Shown here: positions 1-10,507 of the stretch, in pieces
Layout: the number at the start of each line of letters is the position of its first letter
Numbering within the stretch: position 1 is the stretch's first letter
DNA from: Anastatus disparis
Taxonomy: Eukaryota; Arthropoda; Insecta; Hymenoptera; Eupelmidae
Assembly: GCA_017163975.1 (NCBI GenBank)
Contig: JAFFSR010000344.1
Location: 2,294,001-2,358,000, forward strand
Length of the DNA stretch: 64,000 bases
Reading direction: 5' to 3'
Notes under the pieces: model-generated
Databases searched by the model: none
Told to the model about the DNA's origin: nothing
What the model saw: only the letters and a program-made list of their open reading frames with translations
Translations under genes and position numbers: made by a program

Positions 1-560
1 CTATTGGATAATTTTAATGAATGTTATCATCTGTTTGATCTATACCTTTATACATTGCATAATTAATACTATAATAAGTTATTGTTTGATTGCTAATTAA
101 TTTTAATATTTTATTATTTAAAATGTCTACTTCTCCATCATGTGTACTTAAAATAACTTTTTTAAAAAAACAAGAAATTTTGTTGATGTTTTTATAAATT
201 TTATTACAAACGTCATTAGTTTTCCATCCTTTTGGAATAACATATGGATTAACTTTTCCTTCTCTAATATTGAATAAATATGAAGAAAAATTGTCGTCAT
301 TAGATCTTATGTTTTTTTTTTTTTAATTCAAAAATATGAAATAGAGGTCAAAGATTTGAATACTTTATAGTCTCCTCAATAATAGTATTTCTTCTTCCAT
401 ATTTTAATACTAGTATAATTTGTTAAAAATCTCCTCTTAAAAAAATTATTTTTTCACTAAAAATTTTATTATTACGACAAACATCCTTTAATGTTTTGTC
501 TACGATTTCTAAAGCTTTTCTTAGAGATCATTGATGCTTTGTCCTATATAATTAAATAAA
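1..560 (-). pseudogene. Helitron PIF1-like helicase fragment, broken, runs off the window start
   Basis: Reading the minus strand from about 560 to 1 gives, over three frames, a run resembling the PIF1-type helicase of animal Helitrons. Visible pieces are a Walker B-like DKASM (family form DEASM; the acidic residue is Lys here), ALEIVDKTL, GDF followed by a stop where family members have GDFRQ, LKYGRRNTIIEETIK, EGKVNPYVIPKGW, STHDGEVDILNNKIL, and YYSINYAMYKGIDQTDDNIH before a stop. At least two frameshifts (in AAAA near 510 and in the long A run near 310-325) and several stops make it non-functional. It continues beyond base 1 (the next residues read NYPI). The N-terminal Rep domain and Helitron ends are not visible. 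Family assignment is from remembered motifs. Confidence 0.75.
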
Positions 561-693
561 TGAATAAAGTATGGGGGGACATGAGTGGTCCATGGGGTGG
601 GGGTGACTGATTTTTTTTCAATATCACTATATAATATGGGAAGAGATATATATATATATCATCCTATATTATATAGTTATATTAAAAATTCAG

Positions 694-941
694 TTTCAGC
701 CCCCCCCCCACTTCCCCCCGTTCCCCCCCGTTCCCCTCCACGCCCCCCACTGCTCCCAATAATGTTTTGTAAGGAATTCCTACAAAATAACGTAAAATTG
801 TTTGTAATTCTACGATATTTTGTAACCATTCACTCCCTCTATAGGTCCCCCCCACGCCCCCTGTGCACCCTCGTGCCCCCCCCCCGTAGCCCCCCCCGTA
901 TGCCCCCCGCATCACCCCCACTGCCCCCCCCACTCGTGTAA
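694..941. repeat. C-run tract (G-run on minus strand)
   Basis: Two blocks of clustered C-runs of 4 to 10 bases (about 698-752 and 846-938) separated by TA and TG steps lie in otherwise AT-rich DNA. Between them is an AT-rich spacer with a short palindrome (TTTTGTAAGGAATTCC near 765-785 and its partner). The minus strand has many G-runs of four or more and could form G-quadruplexes. The open frames across it are composition artefacts rich in Pro or Gly. Confidence 0.7.
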
Positions 942-1164
942 TGACTCGTATAACAGTTTATAACTTGCATGCATTATTATGTTAATTAATATAATGTGGT
1001 ATATCTAATGAAAAACGAAATTATATTTTTAGTACTAAAATTTTATTATATAATACTTTGATATTTATACATTAATAAAATTATTAATAGATGAAAAAAT
1101 TTGTTCTTTATACTATTAATTAATGAATTAAGACTTCTTGTTAAAACATTTACATGAAGAATAA

Positions 1165-2490
1165 GTAATTATATTTATAAAACACATGATATATCTGAAA
1201 AAACAAATAATAATTTAATTATGATTGTTTATTTATATAAATAAACAATCGAGTTTCCACACCACCTTACATTTCAAACTAGTTATTATGATGAATTGCA
1301 TTCATATATTTAATTTAATTGGAAACGATGTTGAAGTAAATGATATTATCGATCAACATTCAATGGATTATTTAAATAATCAAATTGAAGACCACTTAAA
1401 TTATGAAGAAGAATATGAATATTATTTAGAAAGCTTAAATGATAATATTTCAGAGGATACAGAAATTGCTCAATTAAATAATATTATTAATTCATATATT
1501 GGCGGGAATGAAGAAAAAGTTGAATACAATAATTGGAATAAAGTACCAGAATATTATAAATATTACGTTAATAAAATTATATAATATGAAATTCAAATGT
1601 GAACCAATAACAGAATATTATATAAATCAAAATTATCAAATTTATTTTAGATATTTATTACGATTAGTTAATATTATTAAAAACATATTTGATCAAAATT
1701 TATAAAAGTAAGTAATAAAAAGTAAGTTTAATATTTCAAAATTATTTTATTTTATATATATACAAATTAAAATCATTAAAATAATATAATGATTTAATGA
1801 TCTTATGAATATTAATAATAATTACATCACTTATTTTTGAATATTAAAGTAAACAAATTTTTAAATTTTAGTATAAAATATTGATATATCTTAAAAATGT
1901 AAAAATAAGTCAAAAGATATCAAAAAGGAATTATATCAAAATAATCCTATAAATCTTAAGACATAAATAAACATTATGATATATCAAATATAATACTAAT
2001 AAAATTTTTATACCAAATAATTATTTAAAAATTTTTATATAGTTTTAAATTTATTATAATTTTGATCATTAATATCATTTAATTAATAATAAGTTATTTT
2101 TTCACTTATATATTGTACGATATCACTATTTTTTTATTCATATTCAATACATAAAATAAGTTATATTATAAATGTATAACTAATCTATGTAATATTATCT
2201 ATAAAATAAAGTGGTTTTTAGGGCTTCTGGCGAGGGTTTCCACTAATCAAAAAATCTAACGCGCCGTAACGTTACCTCTATATTTCACACAGTTAAAATA
2301 TATTAGTTAAATTAAAATCTATATTTAAATATTGAAAAATTTATACAATTAAATTAAATATATGAATGCAATTCATCATAATAACTAGTTTGAAATGTAA
2401 GGTGGTATGAAAACTCGTTTAGTTTATAAGGTATAAACAATCATAATTAAATTATTATTTGTTTTTCAGATATATCATGTGATTTATAAA
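1165..2490. mobile_element. Unclassified element bounded by ~150-bp inverted repeats
   Basis: Bases about 1165-1332 recur inverted at about 2336-2490: ATGAATGCAATTCATCATAA, AACTAGTTTGAAATGTAAGG, AATCATAATTAAATTATTAT and GATATATCATGTG are shared in the same order, with small differences. The arms enclose about 1 kb holding an unrecognised small ORF and AT-rich sequence. This looks like a TIR element or an inverted duplication. No target duplication could be defined, and no transposase is visible. A short 40-bp inverted stretch (ATTGTTTATTTATATAAATAAACAAT) lies inside the left arm. Confidence 0.5.
1288..1584 (+). CDS. Small acidic hypothetical protein within inverted-repeat element
   Basis: An open frame of 99 codons from the paired ATG ATG at 1288/1291 to TAA at 1584. 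It is rich in Asn, Glu, Asp and Tyr (NYEEEYEYYLESLNDN) and ends NKVPEYYKYYVNKII. The frame stays open upstream to 1225, but without a better start. The first 15 codons lie inside the left inverted-repeat arm, so the start is duplicated in inverted form near 2370. No domain was recognised, and at this base composition a chance ORF of this length is possible. A second short frame (MKFKCEPITEYYINQ) follows at 1586-1705. Confidence 0.25.
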   Translation: MMNCIHIFNLIGNDVEVNDIIDQHSMDYLNNQIEDHLNYEEEYEYYLESLNDNISEDTEIAQLNNIINSYIGGNEEKVEYNNWNKVPEYYKYYVNKII

Positions 2491-2580
2491 TGATTAATTT
2501 TTCTTTTATTGGTAAAATATATGTAAGATATGCATACTCACCAATGGGGGTTGTGAGCAGAGCGAGCAGGGGGTACCCCT

Positions 2581-2581
2581 A

Positions 2582-2643
<62 letters not shown>
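2581..2643. repeat. (TA)n microsatellite
   Basis: About 31 uninterrupted TA units lie just upstream of the splice acceptor of the tRNA-synthetase exon, followed by a TATATG-containing spacer. Confidence 0.95.
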
Positions 2644-2646
<3 letters not shown>

Positions 2647-2706
2647 CATATGTATATATGTAGAAGAGTGCATGTTTATGTACCCTAATAATTATTCTAA
2701 TTCTAG

Positions 2707-2925
2707 GCTTTGCAAAAAACCGAAACATCTTCAACATCAGAATTTTGTGATATCTGTCAGGTTTCTTCGATGACAATTTTAAAAGATGAATCACTCGCTA
2801 ATATGAAAATAACTATAGAAGAAATGGATCGACGGCTTTGCAAAAGATGTCGGAGACATCCAGAACCTAAAGATGAAGAGCTTTGTGAAAGGTGTACCAA
2901 AGTTATTGATATGTTGCAAATTTAA
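2707..2925 (+). CDS. IARS2: Isoleucyl-tRNA synthetase, mitochondrial: last coding exon
   Basis: The exon begins after a good acceptor (pyrimidine-rich TTATTCTAATTCTAG ending at 2706) and reads 72 codons to TAA at 2923-2925. The product ends with LCKRCRRHPEPKDEELCERC, a four-cysteine CxxC...CxxC module matching the C-terminal zinc ribbon of IleRS. The run SSTSEFCDICQVSSMTIL upstream matches the conserved region just before it in mitochondrial IleRS. The enzyme attaches isoleucine to mitochondrial tRNA-Ile; in the family the zinc module helps tRNA binding. Upstream exons are not in the window, so 1-2706 would be intron. No ATG start belongs here; the frame is entered by splicing. The exon itself looks intact. 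Confidence 0.82.
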   Translation, partial: ALQKTETSSTSEFCDICQVSSMTILKDESLANMKITIEEMDRRLCKRCRRHPEPKDEELCERCTKVIDMLQI

Positions 2926-2929
2926 TGCG

Positions 2930-2990
2930 AATAAATTGGTGCATGGTGATGAATAACCGAATTTGAATTTTAAATTTTATATAAAATAAA
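2930..2990 (+). promoter_or_regulatory. Poly(A) signals of the IleRS gene
   Basis: AATAAA occurs at 2930-2935, four bases past the stop codon, and again at 2985-2990 (ATAAAATAAATG). The second is better placed for a normal 3' UTR. Confidence 0.5.
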
Positions 2991-4734
2991 TGTGAACCAT
3001 AATTCATAATTGCATCTTTTCACATTAAAACTTTTTTTATAAGAATAAAATGTATAAAAACGGAATATATCTGTTGAAAAATAAAAAAAATTGTTTAAAA
3101 AATTAATAACTTTAGTATATCGAAGAAAAAACTACTGCCTTATACTATGGGATAAATTTTCTTGCCCCACGTACTATCTTTAGCGTACTAAAAGAATTTT
3201 TAGAATTAATTATCTGACCCATTACCATCGAGTGTATAAATATGCGACATTGAAATTTTTGGTTTTTCTCAATGTTTCATATGATATAAGCGAATCGTGT
3301 TATATTAAATATGTTAGTTGGATTAAAATCAACTATTTGTGATCTCTTTATGGGGACCTAAAACAGTTTTGATACATTAACAACCAAGAAAATTAAAAAA
3401 AAAGAAATAAGTAGGGAAGAAATAAGTTGGGCTAGAATTAATACTTTTATCAAAGTATCTCTATTTTTTAATCTAAGTTTTTTTTAGTATCCCGTCTATC
3501 GTATATGTAAGTGATTTACTTTAGCTATGATTTAGTGTAAGAACATTTAAAAAATCATGAATAGATTTTTTTGAGAAAGAATTTTTTAAAAAAGTTTCCG
3601 TGTTAATATTCACCCCGGGTTTGTAGTAACTATTAACAGCACATTTTTTATTATAAAAATGGAATTTAATTATAAATCCAAATATTCAATTAATGTAAAC
3701 AAAAATTATATACTTTTTAATGTATATCCAGATAAGTAAATTATGATGAACAAAGTTTTAACGAAATATGAAAAAATGTTTTTTTTATCTTTTTTGAAAG
3801 TAAAAATAATATTCACCATTCGAATTTCAGTGAAAATATCACTGTATTCTAGTAAATTTCAGTGAAAATGTCATCTGAACTTTATAGCTGCAAAGATGGC
3901 TATCTTTATTTTTTTATAAATTCATTTTTTATTGCGTTTTCGTATATAGAACATCAAGATTTATCATAAAAAAAGCATATAAGACCAAAATATAAGTATA
4001 GTCTTTTTTATGAGATGAAAAAAATAGGATTTTCTGCAAAATAAATTGAATTTTAAGTAAAAATACAGCAGAAAATGTTCTTTCCTGTAAAAAAAATTTT
4101 TTAGGAAATAACTATCTATGCAGCTTCATGCTTCATCTAATTTCAGTGAAAATGTCACCTGATTTTAGTAAAAATGTTACCGAATTGCAGTAAACATGTT
4201 ACTGAATTTTAGTGAATTCATTACAGGACATAAGAGTAATTGACCAAGGGAAAATCAATTTTTTCTTTTCAAGTAAAATATAATATTTTAATGATACTTA
4301 TTTAAGGTATTAATTATTATAATAATTTAAGATTCATTTATTCGTAATAAAGTAGTACAAAATTTATTTTAGTGTTGAGTCAATATCAGCAATTTATGTT
4401 TCAAAAATTATTAATATTCATTCGTTTATAAAAAATATTTTGTATCATTTTTTAAAAATATAGGTGTGAATTACAAATTAGTATAACAATTTGTACTTTA
4501 ATTAAATATTAATAAAATATTGTATACTGTAATTCATTTTATTACTTTGAACTTGCCTTTTAACTTTAAAAGCTTAAATGATTTTTCTTAATAATAATTT
4601 ATATATTAGCATTCATTTTATTATATTACACTTACTTTTTTTTTTAAAACTTAAAATAGTTTTCTTTAAATTTTCCTCCCATGCCACTACGTCTTCACTG
4701 GAATCCTCTCTCTCTCTCCCTCTCTCTATAAAAG
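2991..4734. other. AT-rich stretch without a gene; 22-bp minisatellite inside
   Basis: No coding signal was recognised. At 4140-4227 four contiguous 22-bp units share the pattern ATTTYAGTRAAAATGTYACYGA; diverged single units occur at about 3828 and 3855. The remainder is homopolymer-rich AT sequence. Confidence 0.6.
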
Positions 4735-5995
4735 TGAATCGACTGGTGAATGCCAAACGCTATCAAGTAAACCAATGCCCTTCGTCCAACATTATTCAGT
4801 TTAATCAAATACCGCTTCGGGCATTCAGGTCACTAGTATCAACTTACCAAGTGCTTGTAACTTGCGTGCGAAATTGCAAGGCATCAGTGGATAAATACAG
4901 TAGTTTTACATGTTTTCTGTGCCTTGCATTGAAATCCTTTGGTTTTTTGAGAGCTTTCTCTTGGAGCTTATGTTCTTTTTCACGAGTGCTTAGCACGCAC
5001 CTATTGGCTACTCTCGGAACCTTCATCTGCAATACTATTTCCATCTTTATCGCCTGGATTGCTCGCTCTGCAACTACAATTCATTGGATACATGCTTAGT
5101 TCGTTCGAATGTAAAAAGAGCTTGAATTTGGAGGTTTAGCCTGTTTTGATAATAGTGTCCGGGGTTGAGGAGAGACTGAGAAACAATTTGGACCATCACC
5201 GTGATACTGTAATATTGCTTGGGTTTACAACACAGGGTGTTGAAGTACCCCTAAGTAATGCGTATCAACGACAGTAGAAACATACGTATCGACCTCGTCC
5301 ACCGAGGATAACACCATATTGGACAGCTTTTCCATATAATTTGTCTTACTTGGCCACTACTATTGTATTTATTTACTACACTCAATGGAGGCACCTACAT
5401 AGCCACTTATTGCAGCTGTATGATTGCTCTGGTTGCTACTTAATTAGATTAAGTTCTCAAAGTTCCCGTGCAGTGCGCATTCTAAATTGATGCGTACTCA
5501 CGGTGGTACGTATTTCTCCTGAATATAATCATTGTTTTGCTTTAGTGTCTTGTACTCCTTTATATTTTTTCCATTGCCTTTTTGAGGTTGAGTTCCGGCA
5601 TTGTAACTGTTACGCTGCTGCCACTTTTTGCGGATGAGAGAGAATACTACCTCATTAGCTGAAACACTCAAAGGATAGCAACAATCATCATTTGAAAGGC
5701 TTTTCAACTACGTTATCAAAAATTTTTTTGTCAACAGTCAGGTTGACTTTGGCTGTATATTTTTGGAATTAAGATTATCGACTATCACGCTATTAAATTG
5801 GACACACTGTGGAGGTAGAAGTGCATACTCTGCGAAGTCCTCTGTTTATAAATCAGTGTTCTACTGTATTGACCAACGTTACCGTTTAACTATTTTGAAG
5901 CTGTTCACTGAATTTCTACGACACTTTTTATACATTCGTATAAATGATCTAGTAAGTCGTCTTACTGTTGGAGCTATTTTTTACGGTCGTCTTTA

Positions 5996-7254
5996 ATGGG
6001 TGGTCGAGTGTGTGCTGCCAGTAATATACCAATTAATAGATCATCCTCCACTCTTCTTTGCTCACTTTGCAACAATGTTTTTCATATTGAGCGTTGTCCA
6101 GATCAGTGGTTTATATCTTCCTCGCGTGTTATCTACAATGATTGTACTTTGTTATCTGTTCAGAGGGAATCAAGTACTATTAATGTAACACCAAGAGAAA
6201 CGTTGAATGTTTTTCCGGTTTCAAATGATTCTTATTCTCCTGTGATACAAGCAGGAACATACACACCTAACCAAACTACCTCTAAATGCGAAGTTTCGCC
6301 TCTCTTTTCTTTCTTTGAACCGTTGCTAAAGCATCGCTGCTCTGAGACACTGACCACACCTGCTTCCAATAAGTGTCCTGAAGTGCTGGAAGAAGCTGAA
6401 CAGCCTCATTCACTGGTCACTGTTCATTCTAATTTTTTTCCTGATATTCAAGAACTTGGAAATATGTCGTCGAACGCTGAACTTCTAGCCGCATTAAAAC
6501 AAAATAAAACTTCTCTTATAGAGAATCAAACTGCTATTATGCAGAAAACAATAGGAGAATTCAGAGCTGAACTTAAAACCAATCATGACAAAATTAAGAA
6601 TGAGTTGTCCTTGATTTGCTTAGATCAGAAAGAGTTGTGTTCTTTAATTGAATATCATGATTTGGAGATTGAGGCTATTAAGACCGACTTAGCACGCATT
6701 CATAAATCTGATGCTGTTGATGAGTGTGGGGCCTTGATTTCTGGCATTCAATCCTCTCTGTTACTCCCAGACCGCGTTGTTCTCAATATCAACCTTAAAA
6801 ACATAGGTTTTAATAACCACTTGGGCTTTCTTATCAGCACATGTCAGTAGTCATCTTCGGTCAGAACGGATGTTGATGCAGAGGAGGATGTAGGTCTGCG
6901 GCAGTGTCTGCCAATGCCTTGCCTGTTGATGCTAATACACATAATTTTGTTGCCAAGTTTTTCTCCACCACTGTTCGGGATTCAATGATGATGGCGGCTG
7001 CTAAGCTGAAATTTAAGACTGCGTCAAACCTCTTTGGACAGGATGGTGATGGCAAGGTGTATCTTAGAGCTTTAAAGCTCAAAAAAATCTACGAACTGTT
7101 AAGAAAAACTCTTGTTGTTACTCGAGCGAGGGGCTTGCCTAATCCATTTGTGAGAAATCTGACTGTCTTTGTACGCATGTCATCTAAGGCTAAGCCAGTG
7201 CCTATCAATGTTGTGGCTGATCTTGAGCCTTTTAAAAAGGTGCATAAGGATTGA
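5996..7254 (+). pseudogene. Copy A ORF1: zinc-finger and coiled-coil RNA-binding protein, frameshifted
   Basis: An open frame runs from ATG 5996 to 6850 (284 codons). Residues 15-35 carry LLCSLCNNVFHIERC, a PHD-like CxxC-x4-H-x3-C cluster. Residues about 160-240 (LLAALKQNKTSLIENQ onward) are heptad-like, as in the coiled coils of non-LTR ORF1 proteins. The continuation is out of frame at 6904-7254 (FFSTTVRDSMMMAAAKLKFK onward) and corresponds to the C-terminal part of copy E's ORF1. In the family ORF1 binds the element RNA. The PHD-like finger in ORF1 is seen in some CR1-type elements. Confidence 0.6.
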
Positions 7255-7395
7255 CGTAATCTTGGGTCTCACGTTTCTAATACCTTTCTTCTAAAAAATA
7301 ATTCAATTAATAATTTTTCCGGTTCTTGTGATATCCCTAATAATATTAATCTTAATGATAACTTAAATAATATTTCCAATAATTATAACTACATT

Positions 7396-10133
7396 TCCGT
7401 AGCGCACATCAGAGTCAATAGATTAAAAACACTTTAATTTGGTTGAAGCTCATTGTATTGAATTTCAATATGACTTCTTGGCTGTATCAGAGACTTTTTT
7501 AACTTAGCATGATAATGATGCTATTTTATCCCACTTTTAGTAATGAGCCTGAACTTTTAGCTCTTGATATTAAGGTTGCTAATGAATCAATTATGTTTGT
7601 AATAGTCTATGCAAGGCCTTATGTTATCTATCCCTTTAAACTTATTAATCTTCTTACTGAATATAGTGGTCGCTATAAGAATATTGTCATTACTGGTGAC
7701 TTCAATATAAATCTATTGGTGCAAAATTATGCTTTGACTTTGCTTAGAACTAATTTCAATGATCTTTCTCTATTTATTGTACTATCAGAGCCTACTCACC
7801 GTGTATTAACTAAAAATTTCTCCTTTCACACATGGCTTGATTTATTCATCGTTGGTGATAAAGAAGCTGTTGCATCTTACTGTAAAACAGATGCTCCATT
7901 TATTGCGGGCCACGATTTGATAGAGATGAAATACAGGATTTTCAAGTTTAATAGTGTTCCTAAGAAATTTTATACTCGTAATCTTAAAAATTTAAATGCA
8001 ACCTTATTCAATAATTATTTATCTAACACATTTGCTTCTTATTCTCATGAGACCCTTCATTCTTCCTCCTAAAATTGTATGTTCTGAGTGTCGTATTCTC
8101 TATTCGTTAAATAATCTTGATTTTAATGTATCCAATTTATCTACAAATATCGACAAATTAGTCAAAATTACCAATCTAGCCTTAAATTCTGCTTTTGATA
8201 AGTTTGCACCGATCAAACTTACCACAATCAATCCTCATTCTAAACCCTGGGTTTCTCAAGATATTCGCCTGTTAATGAAATAACGTAATCTTGCTTATCA
8301 TCGGGCTGCCAGAACGGGTCGGGTTGAAAACATTCGTCGTTATAAAGTATTGAGCAGAACCATCTCTAATAAATTTGATTAGGCCAAGATTGAACATATT
8401 ACGTCTCGATCGAATGCTGCATTGGATCCAATATCTAAGTGGTCCACCTTACATAAACTTGGTTTAGCTAAAAATGTGTTGCCTTCACCTTTGCAGTACC
8501 TATCTTCTAATACGTTATTAGATAATTATTCTTTTATAGGAAAAAAAGGTCATGCAATAACACAGACTGATGTTGACGATATTCTTGGTATTCATCTTTC
8601 GATTTCTTTACCTATCTTTAGATTCCATAAGATCGATATCTCTAAGGTTCAAGGGCTTGTCAGATCCTCAACTTCTAAGTCTTCTGGTTGTGATAGACTT
8701 TCAGTAGACATGCTAAAATTAGCTCTACCATCAGTTGCGAAGCCCTTAACAGATATAATCTATGAATCGATCAGAAGTTCTTATTTTCCAGCACAATAGA
8801 AAAAGGCGTTTATTTTACCTCTGGCTAAGTCTAAAACAATCGACAGTCCGGATCAAACTCGTCCGATAGTGAGACTGTACGAACCTTCGAAAATACTAGA
8901 AAGAGTCGTGCATGAGCAGTTTCTGAGTTTCTTGGACTCAAATAATCTTTTGAATCAATACCAGGCAGGTTTCAGATCAGGTCACAGTACACAGGTGCTG
9001 CTACTTAATGTTCTCGAGGATGCTAGGTTTGCGATTGATAAGCGGAAGATCACAGCTTTTTTATTATTCGACTTTTCCAAGGCCTTTGATACTGTTCCAC
9101 ATCGACTACTGCTTCGTAAATTACGTAAACTTAACTGTGCTAATAAAGTTATTCGATGGTTTGCATTGTATCTATATGGTATAACACAGTCTATTGATGC
9201 TTCGGACCAAGGTGCATCCGAGGGCTGGGTTAGTTTTAATACAGGTGTTCCACAAGGTAATGTGCTTGGCCCACTACTGTTCTCAGTCTTTATCAATAAC
9301 TTTCCTGACGTTCTGCGTTATTCAAAATTTATGTTATTCGCAGATGATCTGCAAATTCATAGATCTTTTTTTCCCAGCGATTTAAGAGCTGATATTTCTC
9401 TTTTAAACAATAATATCACTACTTTCTAAGATTGGGCAGTTGCAAATAGACTGAGACTGAATGCATCTAGGATACAGGTTATTGTTCTGGGCAGCAAGCA
9501 GTTTGTCTCTAGATTGAATCCTGTAACCATCTTATCTGTTTTTGTTTGTGGCCAGCCTATACCCTTCTCAACAAAGGTAAAAAGTTTGATAATTTGGATT
9601 GATCAGACGCTTAATTGCGAAAAGTAAGTCAATTCAATAGTTATTAATTAGTTATTTTCTACAGAGTTCATGGTACCTTGCATTTTCTAAAATTCTATAG
9701 ACATTCCCTCACCATAACTCTTAGGCAGCATCTGGTTGAGTCGCTTATATTCCCCATTTTTGATTATGCATCTACTGTTTATGATGATTTGTTCCAATAC
9801 CAGAATCTTAAACTTCTTAGAGCAATGAATGCCTGCGTGCGGTTTGTTTATGGAAACATAAATTTTTGTGAGAGACTGTCACCGTACAGAATTAATCTTA
9901 GTTGGCTCACGTTTAACATGAGAAGGAAATACTTTTTTCTTACACTTGCCTACTCAGTTATTATCTCTGGAAATCCATCATTTTTAGCTAATCGCATTGA
10001 ACGAGTTGATAATGATCCATCTATACGATCTTCGTCTCGTAGACCACCTAGAGTGCTCATTTGTCCACCAGTGCGAACTAGCGCCTTATTGAACTCATTT
10101 GTTAACGTTGCTACTAGATACATTAATGAGTAA
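7396..10133 (+). pseudogene. Copy A ORF2: endonuclease + reverse transcriptase, broken
   Basis: An APE-type endonuclease remnant starts near 7396 (YISVAHIRVNRLKTL then a stop). It continues in 7509-8072 with VIVYARP, ITGDFNIN, TWLDLFIV and GHDLI, all in the order of CR1-like endonucleases. The linker KPWVSQDIRLL lies near 8244. The RT domain (8869-9429) shows KILERVVHEQ, QAGFRSGHSTQ, LLFDFSKAFDTVPH, GVPQGNVLGPLLFS and the catalytic FADDLQIH, so motif C is intact. Motif E-like ANRLRLNASRIQVIVLGS follows a stop at about 9429. The C-terminal part (9678-10133) contains LIFPIFDYASTVYDDLFQYQNLK. Stops near 8072, 8281, 8799 and 9429 and a frameshift before 9678 make it inactive. Confidence 0.85.
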
Positions 10134-10439
10134 GTCACCTGTACAGGCAACTCGTTGTCATTCGATGTGGGATCAGTTTCTATGTTCAAGAGGCATGCAT
10201 TTGATTGGCTTGTTGATTACGACTGTGAGGAATAGCTTGGGAGATCAGCGACGCAAATCGAATGTTAAATTATAAAATATTGGTTTTCGTGCTAAAGTCT
10301 ATTTAATCCTTTTATTTTGTAATTATATATTTAGTTTTGTAATCAACTTAGACTCATAATGTTTATTAAATTTTTTTTTTTTTTGATTGTTTTTTATACT
10401 ATTCATAATTGTTGTCATATGTTTTTGAATTTCATTCAG

Positions 10440-10507
10440 CGGAATGTATTCTTTTTAAGTTATACGGGGTTGTACCCCATGGTATAATAAAATTAGTCGA
10501 ATCAATC
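10440..10507 (+). other. Copy A 3' end: hairpin and (ATCA)n tail
   Basis: GGGGTTGTACCCC (10467-10479) is a short self-complementary stem followed by ATGGTATAATAAAATTAG and AATCAATCAAT. Equivalent hairpins occur at the ends of copy C (GAGGTTTTACTCC, about 14945) and copy D (GGTTTAAACCCC, about 16128). In CR1/L2-type elements the 3' stem and short repeats are recognised by the RT. Confidence 0.7.

Larger units (their letters stand above)
4735..10507 (+). mobile_element. Non-LTR retrotransposon copy A (CR1/L2-like), near full length, broken
   Basis: Order: long 5' leader, ORF1 (zinc finger, coiled coil, C-terminal domain), ORF2 (endonuclease, reverse transcriptase, C-terminal region), and a 3' tail with a hairpin and (ATCA)n. 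The 5' edge is approximate and placed after the CT-run at 4708-4731. The leader block at 5457-5515 (GATGCGTACTCACGGTGGTA) recurs at 16757-16815 in copy E, which supports it as element sequence. The 3' end is followed at once by copy B. The CR1/L2 assignment rests on the RT motifs, the absence of a poly(A) tail and the hairpin-plus-microsatellite 3' end. Confidence 0.8.

Noticed and set aside
585..941. Opposed open frames rich in Pro (+) or Gly (-)
   Set aside because: They are produced by C-runs; no domain, no codon structure.
1288..1584. Polydnavirus-type gene
   Set aside because: The small acidic product matches no recognised viral family, and no segment-junction motif was found.
4578..5099. 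173-codon frame (+) and an overlapping basic 66-codon minus frame
   Set aside because: Lies at the start of copy A's leader and upstream AT-rich DNA; no recognised domain. The minus frame ends at a donor-like GTAAGT, but nothing else supports an exon.
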